Below the pieces are notes generated by a model that was given only the letters and a program-made list of their open reading frames with translations, was not told the DNA's origin and ran no database searches. Both the position numbers and the translations under genes were made by a program. A stretch of 64,000 nucleotides of DNA from Trichobilharzia regenti (taxonomy: Eukaryota > Platyhelminthes > Trematoda > Strigeidida > Schistosomatidae): the NCBI GenBank assembly GCA_944472135.2, contig OX235270.1, positions 45,136,352 through 45,200,351 on the forward strand. The letters are read 5' to 3'. Positions 46,731 through 59,125 of this stretch are shown here, one piece after another. Every line of letters begins with the position of its first letter. The first letter of the stretch is position 1.

Positions 46731-48575
46731 TATAAGATGTATGTTTCGAAACATCTAGTCTTGAAATTATTCAAAAATTGTTAAGTTACTTCATTTTCTA
46801 GAAACTTCATTTATAAACACGATTTTAGCATTGGAGAGAAACTATGTACAAACTTTCCACATGATGATTCCTTTTATTATCACAATTGGAGGAAAAGTTT
46901 CAACTGAAATATGAAACAGACTTCAGAGCCACCACTGTAACAGAATTATGTGATTTAAGCAGACTACACCAGTCAACCTGTGATCAATAATATGTAAGAC
47001 ATTTCAGCAGTGTTTCGCTACTGCGGGAAACCGCATTATCATTTGTTACTGTATGAAGCGTCTACACACCGAATAAACTTTCTGGCCGCATGGTTATTTA
47101 ACAAGAATTCCAATTTCTTATTATGACGTATATTTGTCAGATGTGTAGACACTGTTGTTTGAGGAAATGATGACAAGTGTAGTGTCTAGATTCACTGCTT
47201 CTATGTATTTGTTTACAGTCGTCTGAAATAATGGTATTTTGAAATTCTAGTAGCATATGACATCAATTAGGGACTTTGTGTGAAAACATCTTGAATGTCT
47301 GACAAACGGATATTTGGTCACTCAGAATTGCACTATAATCTATTCTTGCTGGCTATTTTGTTTTCTATCTTTATGTTAGTAATTTACACTTGACAGCTGA
47401 AAAACTGGCATATCACTAGTACTCTTCTATTCATCTGCTTTTCTCAGTTAAGTTTCCTTACATTAGCTTACCTGTTCTTCTGCTTTTATCTGAAAAGGAT
47501 AGCTGGTTGTAGTTTGCTTGAGTATTGAGAGTTAATAGGTGGATTCCACATTCACTTGTTGTAAAAAAAAATGCTAACCAATCTATCTTTTGTGTTCGTT
47601 TTTAACTTAATAAACAAAGTACTGTGACTTTGTTCTTGTATCTACATCGATGATGACGAGCGGATGGGGGAAAATTCACCTTCATTTCTCATTTTAGGAC
47701 TATTAATTTCAAGGTGTCTATTCAAACCTTAATTTTCTTTGCTAGTTTTCAATTCCTAATAAATATAGCAAACTGTTTTTAACTGCGGTACAGCTGTAGA
47801 TAGTAGTTACACTTGAAATCGCTTGTCATATCACTAGGTTTTAAAACTTTGTTTTGTACTAGGCATAATTTAAAGTTTGTCAACTTAATAAATACATGAG
47901 ACGATTTCGATGAACTAAGCTTTCTTTAAGTTTCACGGTACTGGAGTTAGTTACGTTGCGAATTGGATAACAGTGGAAATCAACACAAGTCAGTGTGTAT
48001 CCGCCATATTCACTAGCTGCACATGTTCACATATATTCACCTGTCACTCAAAATTCTGTGTTATCTAATAGAAGCCACCAGCAGAAGTAGAGATTATTAT
48101 GATCGTCAAAATGCACTCAGAACATTTTCTTTCTTTCAGTAGAAATAATAATAAGGTAATCATCACGCTTTCAACAAGCATGTACTGAAGACAAATGATC
48201 ACCCTTCATCTATTTTTCCTTTTAAATTTAAGTTGAAAATCCACCATTTGAACTATCTTTAAAAGTGCACTTTATGCTTTAGCTAAACGTACAGATACTG
48301 ATGAGATACCTTCATACAGGCCTGATTCAGGACTATGGTTGTGGTCTTATGTCATGCAATTCTAAGAGATACTACTAAAAAAACTGAGTTCTGTTTGGAA
48401 ATGTGGTGGGAAATAGCCGTGTTAGATCAAGTTATAACGCTTTTGAAAAATGGACTAACGACGCTTGCTGCTAGCAAGAGTTACTGCTTGCAGAAAAATG
48501 TGGGCATGGAACTTTGTTCTAATTAAGGCTAAAGCCGAATAATAAAATAAATGATCCTTTGGACTTTTGAATACA
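46056..48575. other. Intergenic, nothing but a TA microsatellite
   Basis: Apart from the (AT)n run at 46690-46728 I see no gene or element in this 2.5 kb. Confidence 0.35.
46690..46728. repeat. (AT)n microsatellite
   Basis: Uninterrupted TA dinucleotide run of about 39 bases. Confidence 0.95.
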
Positions 48576-48587
48576 CAAATTACCAAT

Positions 48588-48822
48588 TTTGTTTCTTTCC
48601 TTCACGTTCCCAGTGGAACATAGGGCTCCAAGCTAGAGGCTTGAAGTTTTGTATAGCAGTGTTAATTTTTACAGGATACGGTTCCTAGCCTCATGCCCAA
48701 CCTTTCTGCTTTACCAGTCTCACTACTGACTTAGCGAGGTAAAGGAGTGAGTTGTCCGGAAACCGAAGCCCAGACCATGTGCATGGTCGGCAAGCATCCT
48801 AACCGCTGTACCACCGACGCAT
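48588..48822 (-). mobile_element. SINE-A copy 3 with 12-bp imperfect TSD
   Basis: Same head, body and 3' end as 34067-34304, more mutated (B box altered). Flanked by aaattaccaatt (48576-48587) and aaattatcaatt (48823-48834), one mismatch, consistent with an older insertion. Confidence 0.82.
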
Positions 48823-48957
48823 AAATTATCAATTGTTTGATCTATTTTTACCATACTATTAAAGAGTAGAAACTATGAATACTTATTCACATGAACGGTG
48901 ATCGCAGTTCGACCGAATAGTTCCAAAATCATTTTGGGTCGAGTGAGAAGTAGACAA

Positions 48958-49055
48958 ATGTAAAAATTATATTTGTAAAATCTCAGCCAGAGTGAAATAA
49001 CGGTGATTTCACTTATTTCAATTCCGATGAGATTTTACAAATATAATTTTTACAT
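48958..49055. repeat. Perfect 28-bp inverted repeat (hairpin)
   Basis: Arms 48958-48985 and 49028-49055 (atgtaaaaattatatttgta...) are exact reverse complements around a 42-base loop that itself holds gtgaaataa/ttattt-type partial symmetry. Could be a tiny fold-back element; no TSD was recognised. Confidence 0.8.
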
Positions 49056-49095
49056 ATATTAGTAGTTATGTGAATAAATCGCATATACAGAACGT

Positions 49096-49290
49096 GTGCG
49101 TCGTTGGCACAGCGGTTAGGACTCTTGAAGATCATGCACATGGTTCGGGGTTCGACATCCTGCCGAGGTACACGTGATATCTATGGTCGGCCTGCAAAGT
49201 TTGGGCTACCGATATCCATGTTGAAAATTCCATACTTGTACCAAAAATACTGTGTGGTTTCAAGCTATAATTAAAAAAATCAAAAGTCTT
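49096..49290 (+). mobile_element. SINE-B copy 2
   Basis: tRNA-like head (gtgcgtcgttggcacagcgg ... cggggttcgacatcctgccg), body (tttgggctaccgatatccat, ttccatacttgtaccaaaaa) and A-rich end. Confidence 0.85.
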
Positions 49291-49529
49291 AAAATGGAGA
49301 TTCACTTAATCTATAGCATAACTTCATCAAAATTATGCATCTGGATGATTAAAGGCAATGAATTACTTCATCACTGTTTTATAAATGTACGAAAACCGTC
49401 GAGTGTAATACACTAGGATTAAAAACCTAAGAAATCTTGTTATTGCAACTCAGATAAATATATTTTTCGGACTTTGGAGATGCGTATACTTTCCAACTAC
49501 TCATTCTTCTTCGGGTGAATAAAACCTCA

Positions 49530-50985
49530 TATTAATATATGTGTAAAATTTGGGCACTGTGGTAGTAAGTAATTCCATATTAGTTTGTTTATTAGATGTA
49601 TCACACAGTGAAACTGTATTATTTAATGGATGACGTTTCAAACAAAATCTATTCTTCATAATCATATCAATTGTAACCACACGGCTTTGAAACTTGAGTT
49701 TTATAGTTTTCTTTGTCTTCTCCTATTTGTCGTCGTAGGGGTAGTAGAATTTTCCAGATATCTGGGACAGGTGTTGAATCGTTTCTATTACATGTATTCG
49801 CAGTTGATTCGATAAACAAAGCTTCTGTTATCAATCTCTTCCTCCACCCTGTGATATTAGATTTTAAACCTGTCATCCTATCCTATCCTATTGTATGGTT
49901 GTGTGTAATTGCATGTGGTGAGTGCTATAGCTGAACTATTCGTTAGATTTCTTATCTTATTCGGGTCAACCATTCTAGATTTTCTTGCTAGGTTTATATG
50001 CTCGGCTAGTCTGATTGCTCCTGTTCTACTACTTTGACCCATGTATTTGACCTGACAATTATTCCAGTAGGGTATTAGATAAACTAAATTGTTTTGTTTT
50101 AAAGGCTCCACAGGATCCTTTAACCGACAAAGCTTGTTTCTAATTGTGTTTGTGGGTGGTGTGAATGCCAGTCACTTTTATTCCTGCCTTGTTAGGAATT
50201 CTGCGTAAGGTTTCCGAGGTTCCTTACTTGCAAGGGACTCCTACTGATGATTTAGATTCCTTATTGTTGGTGTCATCATTAGCATTATTATTACTATTGT
50301 CATTATTATTGTTATCATTATTATTATTGTCACTATCGCTACTATCATTATTTATTTTATTTTTACATTGACTTACATATTTCCTGACTAATTTATCCGG
50401 GTAATTATTAAGTTTCAAGGCTTCTTTTATGTGTATTACTTCCTGTCTTAGATTTTCCTCGGTACTACTTAGTTTTTGTGCTCTGCCACTTAAACACTTC
50501 ACCAATCCTATTTTACTGACATAGAATGGGATGATGGGAAGTCCAAATATCTGTTTGAATGTGTGGGTTTCCTGTGAACACTTGGTTGACCCGAATAAGA
50601 TAAGAAATCTAAAGAATAGTTCAGCTATAGCACTCACCACATGCAATTACACACAACCATACAATAGGATGGATGGGATAGGATGACAGTTTTAAAATCT
50701 AATATCACAGGGTGGAGTGAGAGATTGATAACAGGAGCTTTATTTGTCGAATCAACTGTAAATACATGTAAATAGGAATGATTCACCGCCTGTCACAGAT
50801 ATCTGGAAAATTCTACTACCCCTACGACGACAAATAGGAGAAGACAAAGAAAACTATAAAACTCAAGTTTCAAAGTCGTGTGGTTACAATTGATATGATT
50901 ATGAACAATAAATTGTGTTCGAAACGTCATCCAGTAAATAATACTGTTTCACTGTGTGATACATCTAATAAACAAACTGATATGC
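49530..50985 (-). mobile_element. Penelope-like element with inverted arms and 11-bp TSD
   Basis: Flanked by ataaaacctca at 49519-49529 and 50986-50996. Minus-strand reading: FGLPIIPFYVSKIGLVKCLS and NLRQEVIHIKEALKLNNYPD (region after RT), an Asn/Asp-rich microsatellite-coded stretch, LRRIPNKAGIKVT, TPPTNTIRNKLCRLKDPVEP, LVYLIPYWNNCQVKYMGQSS followed by RTGAIRLAEH (GIY-YIG core), then WRKRLITEALFIESTANTCN (C-terminus). The 3' end (49530-49960) recurs inverted at about 50590-50985. Several frames are used, so it is not functional as it stands. The RT domain itself is missing. Confidence 0.88.
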
Positions 50986-50996
50986 ATAAAACCTCA

Positions 50997-53936
50997 GTTC
51001 ACTTTGTAGAGATGAAAAATTTTATTTATTTTATTTGAGCGTTAAACGATTACGTTTATTCTACATAGATGTCACTTTCAAAAATATGCAGAATAGTAAT
51101 AATATGGTTTTCTTTTATTGGAGAATCCTAATATTTAACCATGGGTTTCTGATTCATAATAATAATAACAAAATCGGCATTGTCACCTAATCAAGATAAT
51201 TTGATTGTTTTTTAATTAAAACATTCTCAGCTCCTTGAAACTTCCAAACGCGGTGGCTGTTTTGTCTACAACCAAAACCTATTTAAAGAAATCGTTTCGT
51301 TGTTTACAATCTCTTACTTGGATTATTGATTACTTTCCTGATAAAAGAAAATCTACCAGTACTGTATAAATAGCATAACACTGATAAGAAGGATTATAAG
51401 CCGTGTCACTAAAGTTTACCAGCCAGTGACTTCTAATTTCATGATGGCACCAACTAGTTGACCTTCAGCTACCTCTGTGGCTTAAACAAATGGTAAGAAA
51501 TCTAACCAATCGGTGTTACCTTTTGATTTCAAACATTACCAACTATTTTACATTTCAGTTTAAATATGAAGATCCACTACACAGTGTATCAATTAATTCT
51601 TTCTTACCTAAGACTCCATGTTCAGCTTTAAGGTTACTTACCGCCCATCTTTTAGCCCAATATTAATTCAGGCAATAAAGACTGTATACAGTCGATTTAA
51701 TTTTAACACATATCGCGCAATACATGTATTTTCCCTTAGTTACATTCCCTTCAGTATACCCTTAAAAATTGAGAAATGAGAAGTTGCAAAATGTTGTCTG
51801 ACCAAAATGATTTGGCTGAAGATGAATTTCGACTTATAACATCAGAAATTAAATAATACCATATACATATTATGTAAGTTGCATGTTTTACCGCCACCAC
51901 ACACGAAAATTTATCCTTTATTTGACAAAACACACTGATACGTCAATTTTCATGTTGTACATTCTGTTCAATATATATTTTTGAAAAAAATACTTGATCG
52001 TGTAACTACGTGATGTCATTGCTATTTTTTTTATCTGTAGTCATGTTTTTAGGTCAGTATCTTACTTCCAGGTTTTTTTCTTGAATAGCTATCATTCTCT
52101 GATTTGCTTCACTTTTTTTGTCACTCGCACAGGAAAAGGTTTGCACTAAGGATGCCTTTCGAGTGAAAAATAATTTTCCTGTTGGGGATACTTGATTTTC
52201 TAGAACTTGTCACTTTCAAAGACGTGTTAACTCCAGAAGTTTATAGTGCAGGCTGTTCTTAGGAAATGAATACTTTTCCCAGCATCTTAATTTTTGTAAG
52301 CATTTCAGACAATGAATCTGTACAATGCAGTAAATAATATGACGTACAAAGTCTTAATCATCACACAGTCGGTGAAAAGCTTTGCGAGATAAGTTATCTA
52401 TAAACTCATATTTACACAAATGGAAAATAATGTCATCATTAAGGAAACTAACAAATCCTGTAAATTAGCTCTATATCAGCTTAGCTACAAACAAGTGAAG
52501 ATTGAGCTTCCATTAGCCTGACAATATATTAATCAATGTCAGTCATATTAGCCTCATTGTGACTTATTCTTATTTATCCGATCACATTACCTGAACGTTA
52601 GTTACAGTCGCCTAATATTAGTTGCATTGGCGAATCCCACTTATGAAATAAAGGGACAGCTGGGAATATTTCAGTTGAAGAATGTCACAGAAGACAGTAA
52701 AGACTTGGTATACTACCATGAGACATTTATAAATGTACTTCATATAAGGGTCAATAGAAAATCTGAAGTTACTAGACTGAATAATATATTGGAAATGAGT
52801 TGTGTTCATTATTTATGTCCCCTTTTTTGTGTGAATCTCAACTACTTTACTGATAAGAAAACCGTCCACCACTCCTCAGGTAGTAAAATACGTTCGATAA
52901 GTTGACTATTATTTGTGATAATCTTATAATTTTTGGAACAGACTGAGACGATCATTGTCCTTGTTTAAACCTAAAATTTACAACAACCCTGTTTAGCAGA
53001 CAGCGAAGTTTTAGCCAGCATGTAATCACTAAGCCAGGATTCTTCTGTTCACAGCTGTAAATGATTATAGATAGATGGGAAAAAGATCTAGTTTCTTTAT
53101 CACGTCGACATAAAAGTGTATATTTATTTCTCTGCAAGTAAAATTACTTAAGACAATAAATGCCTTCAATAAGCAGAGATGATGTATATTGTTAGCTGGA
53201 ATAAAAACGGTTCTATCTGCTCTGGTTAAAAAAGTATTGTGTTAAATTAATTTTTATGAATGTAACAAGTCAACATGGGAAGTAACTGTTAGAATGATCT
53301 GCCTAATTTACTCTTATAAAGTTATAGGATAGAAACCAACAGGTAACCAGCTTTGTACAGGAAGTGTTTTTTTTTAGGTGGTTAGAATAACAATAAAAAA
53401 AACATTTAGGTCGTAAGTATCACTTTCAGACTTCCTCAACGGACTCTAGAAAGGTAATAGTAAAGCTTCGGAGTATGAAATGTAATAAAAATAATTAAGT
53501 TTTGTGTTTAAATATGTAAAACTAAATATCTGGGGGACGCCTTCTTAGTTATGAGGTATTAACCACAAAGCTATCATGAAATTTAATTAACACTGCAGTT
53601 TATTAAATTGGAGCTAACACTGATGAAGAAATCACTGTAAGAGAATTTCGGAAAAAATAAAATAGTGGGTAATTCATTACACACCAAAGTGAACAAACTA
53701 TATACTGGAAGAGTAGTGTTCGACTGGAAACTGTGAACAGACGGCTACTTATCCTCTTGCTTATTACTAGTATATATCATATGGTCACAAAGAGTAAGTA
53801 ATAGTCACTTCAACTAAACTCTATTTTAGTACTTGAACATTTGTCATTGGAATATGGAATGGAATACAGTACTCACGGAATGAGGGGAAATCTGTTTCTG
53901 CTTCCTTTTAGAAACACAAGTGTACTCCATGTTAAT
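50997..53936. other. Intergenic, nothing recognised
   Basis: About 2.9 kb. Open stretches such as 52627-52905 show no domain. Confidence 0.35.
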
Positions 53937-54415
53937 TTATTATTATTATATCCTTTAATTCCTAGAGAAAATAGGGCTTCAGCCACGCGTCTCCATTATG
54001 TTCGGTCCTCTGCCGAGTTTTTCACCCCGCTCCAAGTCTGCCCACACGCTTTCATCTCCTCTTCACATGACCTCCTCCAAGTCACCTCACCCATACACTG
54101 ACGACCAACTCGCCACCCCCTTCCCTTTCGGGTTCCACTCGAGCAATGGCTTATCTAGTGATGTCACTTGATGCTTTCCTCAGAGTATGGCCACAATGCA
54201 ATCCATCTTCATTTCTTCCTACCTATTTGTTTCACAATCGGTTCCTGCTGGGTTGGTTCGCTGATTGCCAGAGATCCCACCCTATTGCTGATCTTTTCTG
54301 ACCGGCCGGCCATCTGATCTTGAGTGGTGTTGAGCGAAGACAACTGCTGTTGATGAAGGTCTGTAGTTTGTTTGAGATGCTGTTTATGACGCGCTGGCCA
54401 AGTCTCTGATCCGTA
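53937..54415 (-). mobile_element. RTE-1 3' fragment
   Basis: The plus strand opens with 'ttattattattatatccttt', then 'cagccacgcgtctccattat', '...gagcaatggcttatctagtg', 'ccggccggccatctgatctt' and 'tgacgcgctggccaagtctc'. It is the reverse of the RTE-1 3' end, truncated at its 5' side near 54415. Confidence 0.86.
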
Positions 54416-55772
54416 TAGTTAATACTGTTTATGATATTGAAATTTACAAACTAAAGGTAGGCGTCATGCACTGCTGGCGGATGTTAGTGGTTCAGAATCA
54501 CATATCACCAATAAAGCTTAAGCATTGCTTGAGATTAGCTAAAAATCACATTATATCCGTTTTCTGAAGAGTTTAGGTGCTCAGGTTTAGAGCTGTCATT
54601 CAATAAAACGTAATTATCTGCCTGCTTGATAAACAGAATCTATCAGCACCTTGTTCTTTGTAGTTTTAAGTATTTACCTCAGCAGTCGTTATATTTCTCT
54701 CGAAAAAGTTTGTTTCCTTGCGTCAGGCATTTCGAATATATTGTTTTTACTATGAATGTAACTTTTCGAAGTATCTTTACCTTAAAATTAAAGGTTTACT
54801 CAAGTGTTGATGTTTTTTGTAATTGCTTACACAGGCGCGTATAAAAGACGAAGACTTTTCATATAAAACAGTTATCTATTTCACCAATGCAAACTGAAGA
54901 TAAATTCATTTCACTTATCTATGTATGTGGGGAAATAAACTTTTCTGTTAACTCTCAGATCAAAATATCAGAGAAGATTAATATTAGCACTAAAACAATC
55001 GCAGGTTATCTTGGAAATAATAGAAAACTGAACATTTTGGTTGGATGGAAAACAGAATCGTTGTCATTTACTTTCCTGTCAATGAAGAAGAGAAATAAGA
55101 AGAAATTGCTTCTAAGTTTAGGGTTGAACTCCCAACGTCAGTTAAATTAATTAAATAAACACCTGTCAAACAGACAGATTAGTATAAATTAAAAGAAAGA
55201 AATTATCACTTATAAAAGTCACGCATCTAATGATTGACTAGGCATGTTGGTTTAGAAGCATGGCTCCATCTTGGTACTTTTAAACCACTTTGACGTGAGG
55301 AATTACTACTAGTTGATTCTATTTTTATTGTGCACTGGGATGAGAGAAAATTAACTGAGAATAAGAATAAAGTAAGGTTTTCACAAAAAATTCATCAAGT
55401 TAATGTCAGTAATCAAAAATACTAATGAAACGATAATCTCCCAATATTTAGATCAGTGAGCAGCTTTCGGAAAGAAGAAAATCTACAGCTTAGCTAAATT
55501 CGTTTTTGAGTAGTAGATACGCAATCTGTGGCACACTTGAGAACCGAAGGATCAAAAATAAGCGTTGGCTATCTACTCTATGAATTTATTACTGTTAGTT
55601 TATATTAATTAGTACATTTGAAAAGATTTACGTGAATAAGTGTTTAGGTCATCCATCTCAAATTCTTAGGTAAAAGTTAACGAGTAACCCAACAAGTAAA
55701 GTCTGTAACTTCGAAGAAATGCATTTTTTCTCTCACATTTGATTTGTGACTGTCTCAAATGATAATTCAAAG
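54416..55772. other. Intergenic, nothing recognised
   Basis: An 87-codon Lys/Ile-rich open stretch at 54887-55150 has no recognised family and no clear splice context. Confidence 0.35.
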
Positions 55773-55786
55773 AATGACAAATATCC

Positions 55787-56238
55787 GATAATATTAGATG
55801 GTTGGAGGCAATCGGTAGGAAGCCTTGGACATAGGTTTAGTGCTAGTTGGCACCCATCAGCAAGGTGTGTCTGCAACCTTGAAGGAACTCATGTCCCTTC
55901 TGAGATTCGAACCCGCGTCACCAGTGCCGCAGTCAGAGACGTTACCACTGAGCTATTCGGGCTGGCGATTGACCTCCTGTAGAACTGTAGTGGATACATT
56001 GATTTGACACTAGTAACTAGTGTGATGTGTTTAGTCCTCTCATTGGTACCAACTAGCACGAAACCTAAGTCCAAGGCTTCCTGCCGATTGCCTCCAACCA
56101 TCTAATATCATCGAATCAACGTGCACCGTGATGGCGAGCTACCTAGAATGGTGGCCACATTACAACCTGACTGATAGAATTCAGTCTGCACTGAAGTAAG
56201 GACTAGATACATCACACTAGTTACTAGTGTCAAATCAA
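55787..56238. mobile_element. Fold-back SINE-D, 14-bp TSD
   Basis: A 452-base insertion flanked by aatgacaaatatcc at 55773-55786 and 56239-56252. It holds a tRNA-like head on the minus strand (tagctcagtggtaacgtctc, a good A box; gcgggttcgaatctc, a good B box). Body blocks are present twice in opposite orientation: 'atattagatggttggaggca' near 55793 and its reverse complement near 56088, and 'cactagtaactagtgtgatg' near 56007 with its reverse near 56212. One TSD encloses both halves. Confidence 0.86.
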
Positions 56239-56397
56239 AATGACAAATATCCTTTGACTCTGAATACATTATTCTCCGTTGTGAGTGAAATCCATTAGTG
56301 TAACTTTGAAAAGTTAGACAGATGTACACTGACTCATTGTTCCTTTCATGTGCTGATAGTAACGAAATATGCATAAGTTGTTCGTTTACATAACTCC

Positions 56398-56595
56398 TCT
56401 TCGGTGGCACAGTGGATAGGACTCTCGCCGACCATGCACATGGTCCGCCGTTCGATCCTCTGCCGACGCACACCTGATATCTATGGTCGGCTTGCAAAAT
56501 TTGGGCTACTGATAACACATGCTGAAAATTTCACACCTGTACCAAAAATATACGGTGTGGAATCAAGCTGAAATCAAAAATCAAAAAAAAAATCT
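56398..56595 (+). mobile_element. SINE-B copy 3
   Basis: tRNA-like head (ttcggtggcacagtggatag ... gttcgatcctctgccgacg), body (aaatttgggctactgataac, acctgtaccaaaaatatacg, ggtgtggaatcaagct) and poly-A-like end. Confidence 0.85.
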
Positions 56596-57560
56596 GAAGC
56601 AGTTGCATACTTTCATCGTTTTGGTTGTTATGTGCGTCTACCTTATCAACAGAAGTAGTTACTTTAAAAATAGTTAACAACTCAGTTAGAAGAGTGTAAG
56701 GCTCATTCGTGCCTATTTGGCCGACAAAACGAAGTATCACCAGAAAATTTGAAATCACAAACACAAAGCCTAACTAATCACTCTGGTGTCTAAAATGATC
56801 AAGAAAACAAACACCATACAATCCTAGGAAATAAAATAACATTCGCTCGCCACGGAAATATTCTTACTTATCTTACTGAAAAAATTTAAGGTCAAGGATA
56901 TTTTAGACAAACTGATGTGAATTTTGCTAACAGTAGTTTACCAAATCAGAAATCGGCTGTCATAACTTTACTAAAAGTTATTTTATGAGGTCAAACCGCA
57001 AAACAGTATTTTCGCTGCACCATTGGTCAGAAAGACTTTCAGCTTTATTTTAGAGAAATAAAAGGAATGTGAACATGATATTTCTTGAAGGTCAAATATA
57101 AGTTTACACCTGCATGAAAACTAAGCGTAGATTTTACACGATAAGCCTGAAAGACCACAGATTTTGATGAGTGTATGATAAACACTTCTAATATTAAATC
57201 TGTTAAGATATAAGAAATGGAATGTTGTTTTTTCAATGACAACATTCCCTCAGTTATAAGTTTGTTTCACTGATTATTCAATACAAAGGCAATATTTCTT
57301 CTTCCCTATCCAAATGGCTTATAACGCTGTAAAGTATTTGGTTCCTCACTAAAATTTGCTATATTTCAAATGAGGGTTCAAAGGACTTACTCAAGGTCCT
57401 GGAATTCGCCATCACATCTCAAACGCCTATCAATGGCAGAATAATCATATTAGCTGAAAAATGTAGTTCTGTACCCAAAAGGAATTAGTGCAACATAATT
57501 AACTCATTATAATAGATTGAAACGATAGTATGAGAGGCATTAAACACAGAAGTTTAACTC
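56596..57560. other. Intergenic, nothing recognised
   Basis: No gene or element recognised. Confidence 0.35.
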
Positions 57561-58858
57561 TATCTGTCTGTTTTCGACATAGAACTTTGCACCCATTTGC
57601 AGTAGTTCAAGTCACCACACTCCATGTAGCACACAAAGCAAGCGAAGAAAGAAGAAGAAATGATTAACAGAGACAGTAAACAAAGGTGTGAGACGAAGGA
57701 ATATTAATAACGAAGAACAAAACAGTTTCATTGGAAATCATAAGTCACAAGGAGTGGATGCATCTGCGCCAGCCATTGAGAACGATTTTGAGCCATGTCA
57801 CCAATTGTTTCCAACCATCGGTTTTTACCACCCCGAGGACCCCAACCAGTCAGGAAGTCTACACATTCCTACGTGGCTCAGACTAACTGTTGTAGATTTC
57901 ATTGACTGGTGCCATGTTTTGGTTTGACCGCCGCTAGCTTTTTTCCAGCCTGACCCTATATCCGCTAACATTGCTCGTCGAGGAAGGCGATGACTAGGAA
58001 TACGTAACACATGTCCTAACCATCTCATTCGATGTAATTTCACAGCCTCGTTGATTGATTTCCCCTCCTTACCTAGCACTCGATCGAAGCATAACCTCAA
58101 TATTGCTCACCTTATTATACCGCTTCACAGGGGAGATCGAGTGCAGGCACCTATGATCGGAGACAGCTAATCTTTTCATGTCTTCCACTCTCAGTGGCCA
58201 GGTCTCACAACCATAAAGGAGGACGGAGCGGACTGATGAGCAGTACACCCGGCCGACAGCCAGCCGGATATCACGTCTACGCCAGAGACGGCGTAGACCG
58301 GCATATGCGAAGCTTACCTTCTGTATCCGTGCTGAGATTTCGTCAGAGATCAACCCGTTGGCACTGGCTGATGGTACTTCCCAAATACGTGAAGCGTTCA
58401 ACGTGCTCTACCACTTCACTCCTCATTTCTAATCTAGAAGTCGGTGTAGTCCAGTCCTGTAACATCCTCTTGCATTTGGCGGGAGCGAATCGCATGCCAA
58501 ACATACGTAGATTGCAGCTCAAGGTGTTCAGGAGACTCTGCATTTTATCAGCGTCCCCGCCTAGAAGGACTATATCATCTGCATATTCTAAGTCAACGAG
58601 ATTATTCCCTGGTAGCAAGTCAATCCCTGAGTTGCTGAAGTGAGTTAGGGTTAAGTGCATAATTACATCTATGATGAAATTGAATAGAAATGGGGACAGT
58701 GGACATCCCTGATGGACACCACTAGTCGTCACCACTTCAGGTGACAACTCTCCGTAAGCCCTCACCTGGCTGCATGAGTTCAAGTAGAGTGCCTCGATCA
58801 GTGCAATGTGTTTTCTCGGCATTCCGTTTACAGTCAAGCATCGCCAGAGTACAGAAGT
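57561..58858 (-). mobile_element. RTE-2 non-LTR retrotransposon, best-preserved copy
   Basis: The minus strand 58837-58343 encodes MTVNGMPRKHIALIEALYLN, VTTSGVHQGCPLSPFLFNFI (RT B box) and LVDLEYADDIVLLGGDADKM (catalytic YADD). After frameshifts comes SVRSVLLYGCETWPLRVEDM (58401-58069), then [20 protein letters not shown] (58100-57825). The 3' UTR ends at the TCTGTCTG (CAGA) repeat near 57561. 5'-truncated in RT, with at least two frame breaks. Confidence 0.88.
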
Positions 58859-59083
58859 TTAACAGTAATTTACAAAAAGGATTTTGTTATAGAGTGACGC
58901 TGACATTTTTCTTGATAAGAATAGAAAAGTTCATGTTAGAAAGAAAGCAAAGAAAGTAGCGGTTTAGTTCCTGTAAACAATAATTTAATTTAAAGTTAAC
59001 ACTTGAAAATATTGAAAGTGCCTACAGTCAATGATGACCAAGTTCAGAAGTAAAACATCATCTGGCAAAATGGAAAATAGATT

Positions 59084-59087
<4 letters not shown>

Positions 59088-59123
<36 letters not shown>
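59088..59123. repeat. (TA)n microsatellite
   Basis: Pure TA run immediately before SINE-B copy 4. Confidence 0.95.

Positions 59124-59124
<1 letters not shown>

Positions 59125-59125
<1 letters not shown>

Noticed and set aside
50224..50400. Asn/Asp-rich low-complexity coding stretch that could suggest a host protein
   Set aside because: It is an ATT-type microsatellite within the PLE coding region, lying between the RT-side segment and the GIY-YIG part.
50890..50960. GAAACGTC in the PLE arm, a possible minimal hammerhead as known in some PLEs
   Set aside because: The upstream element reads GATATGA rather than CUGAUGA and stem I could not be drawn.
54887..55150. 87-codon Lys-rich open stretch
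   Set aside because: No homology recognised, AT-rich composition, no splice evidence.
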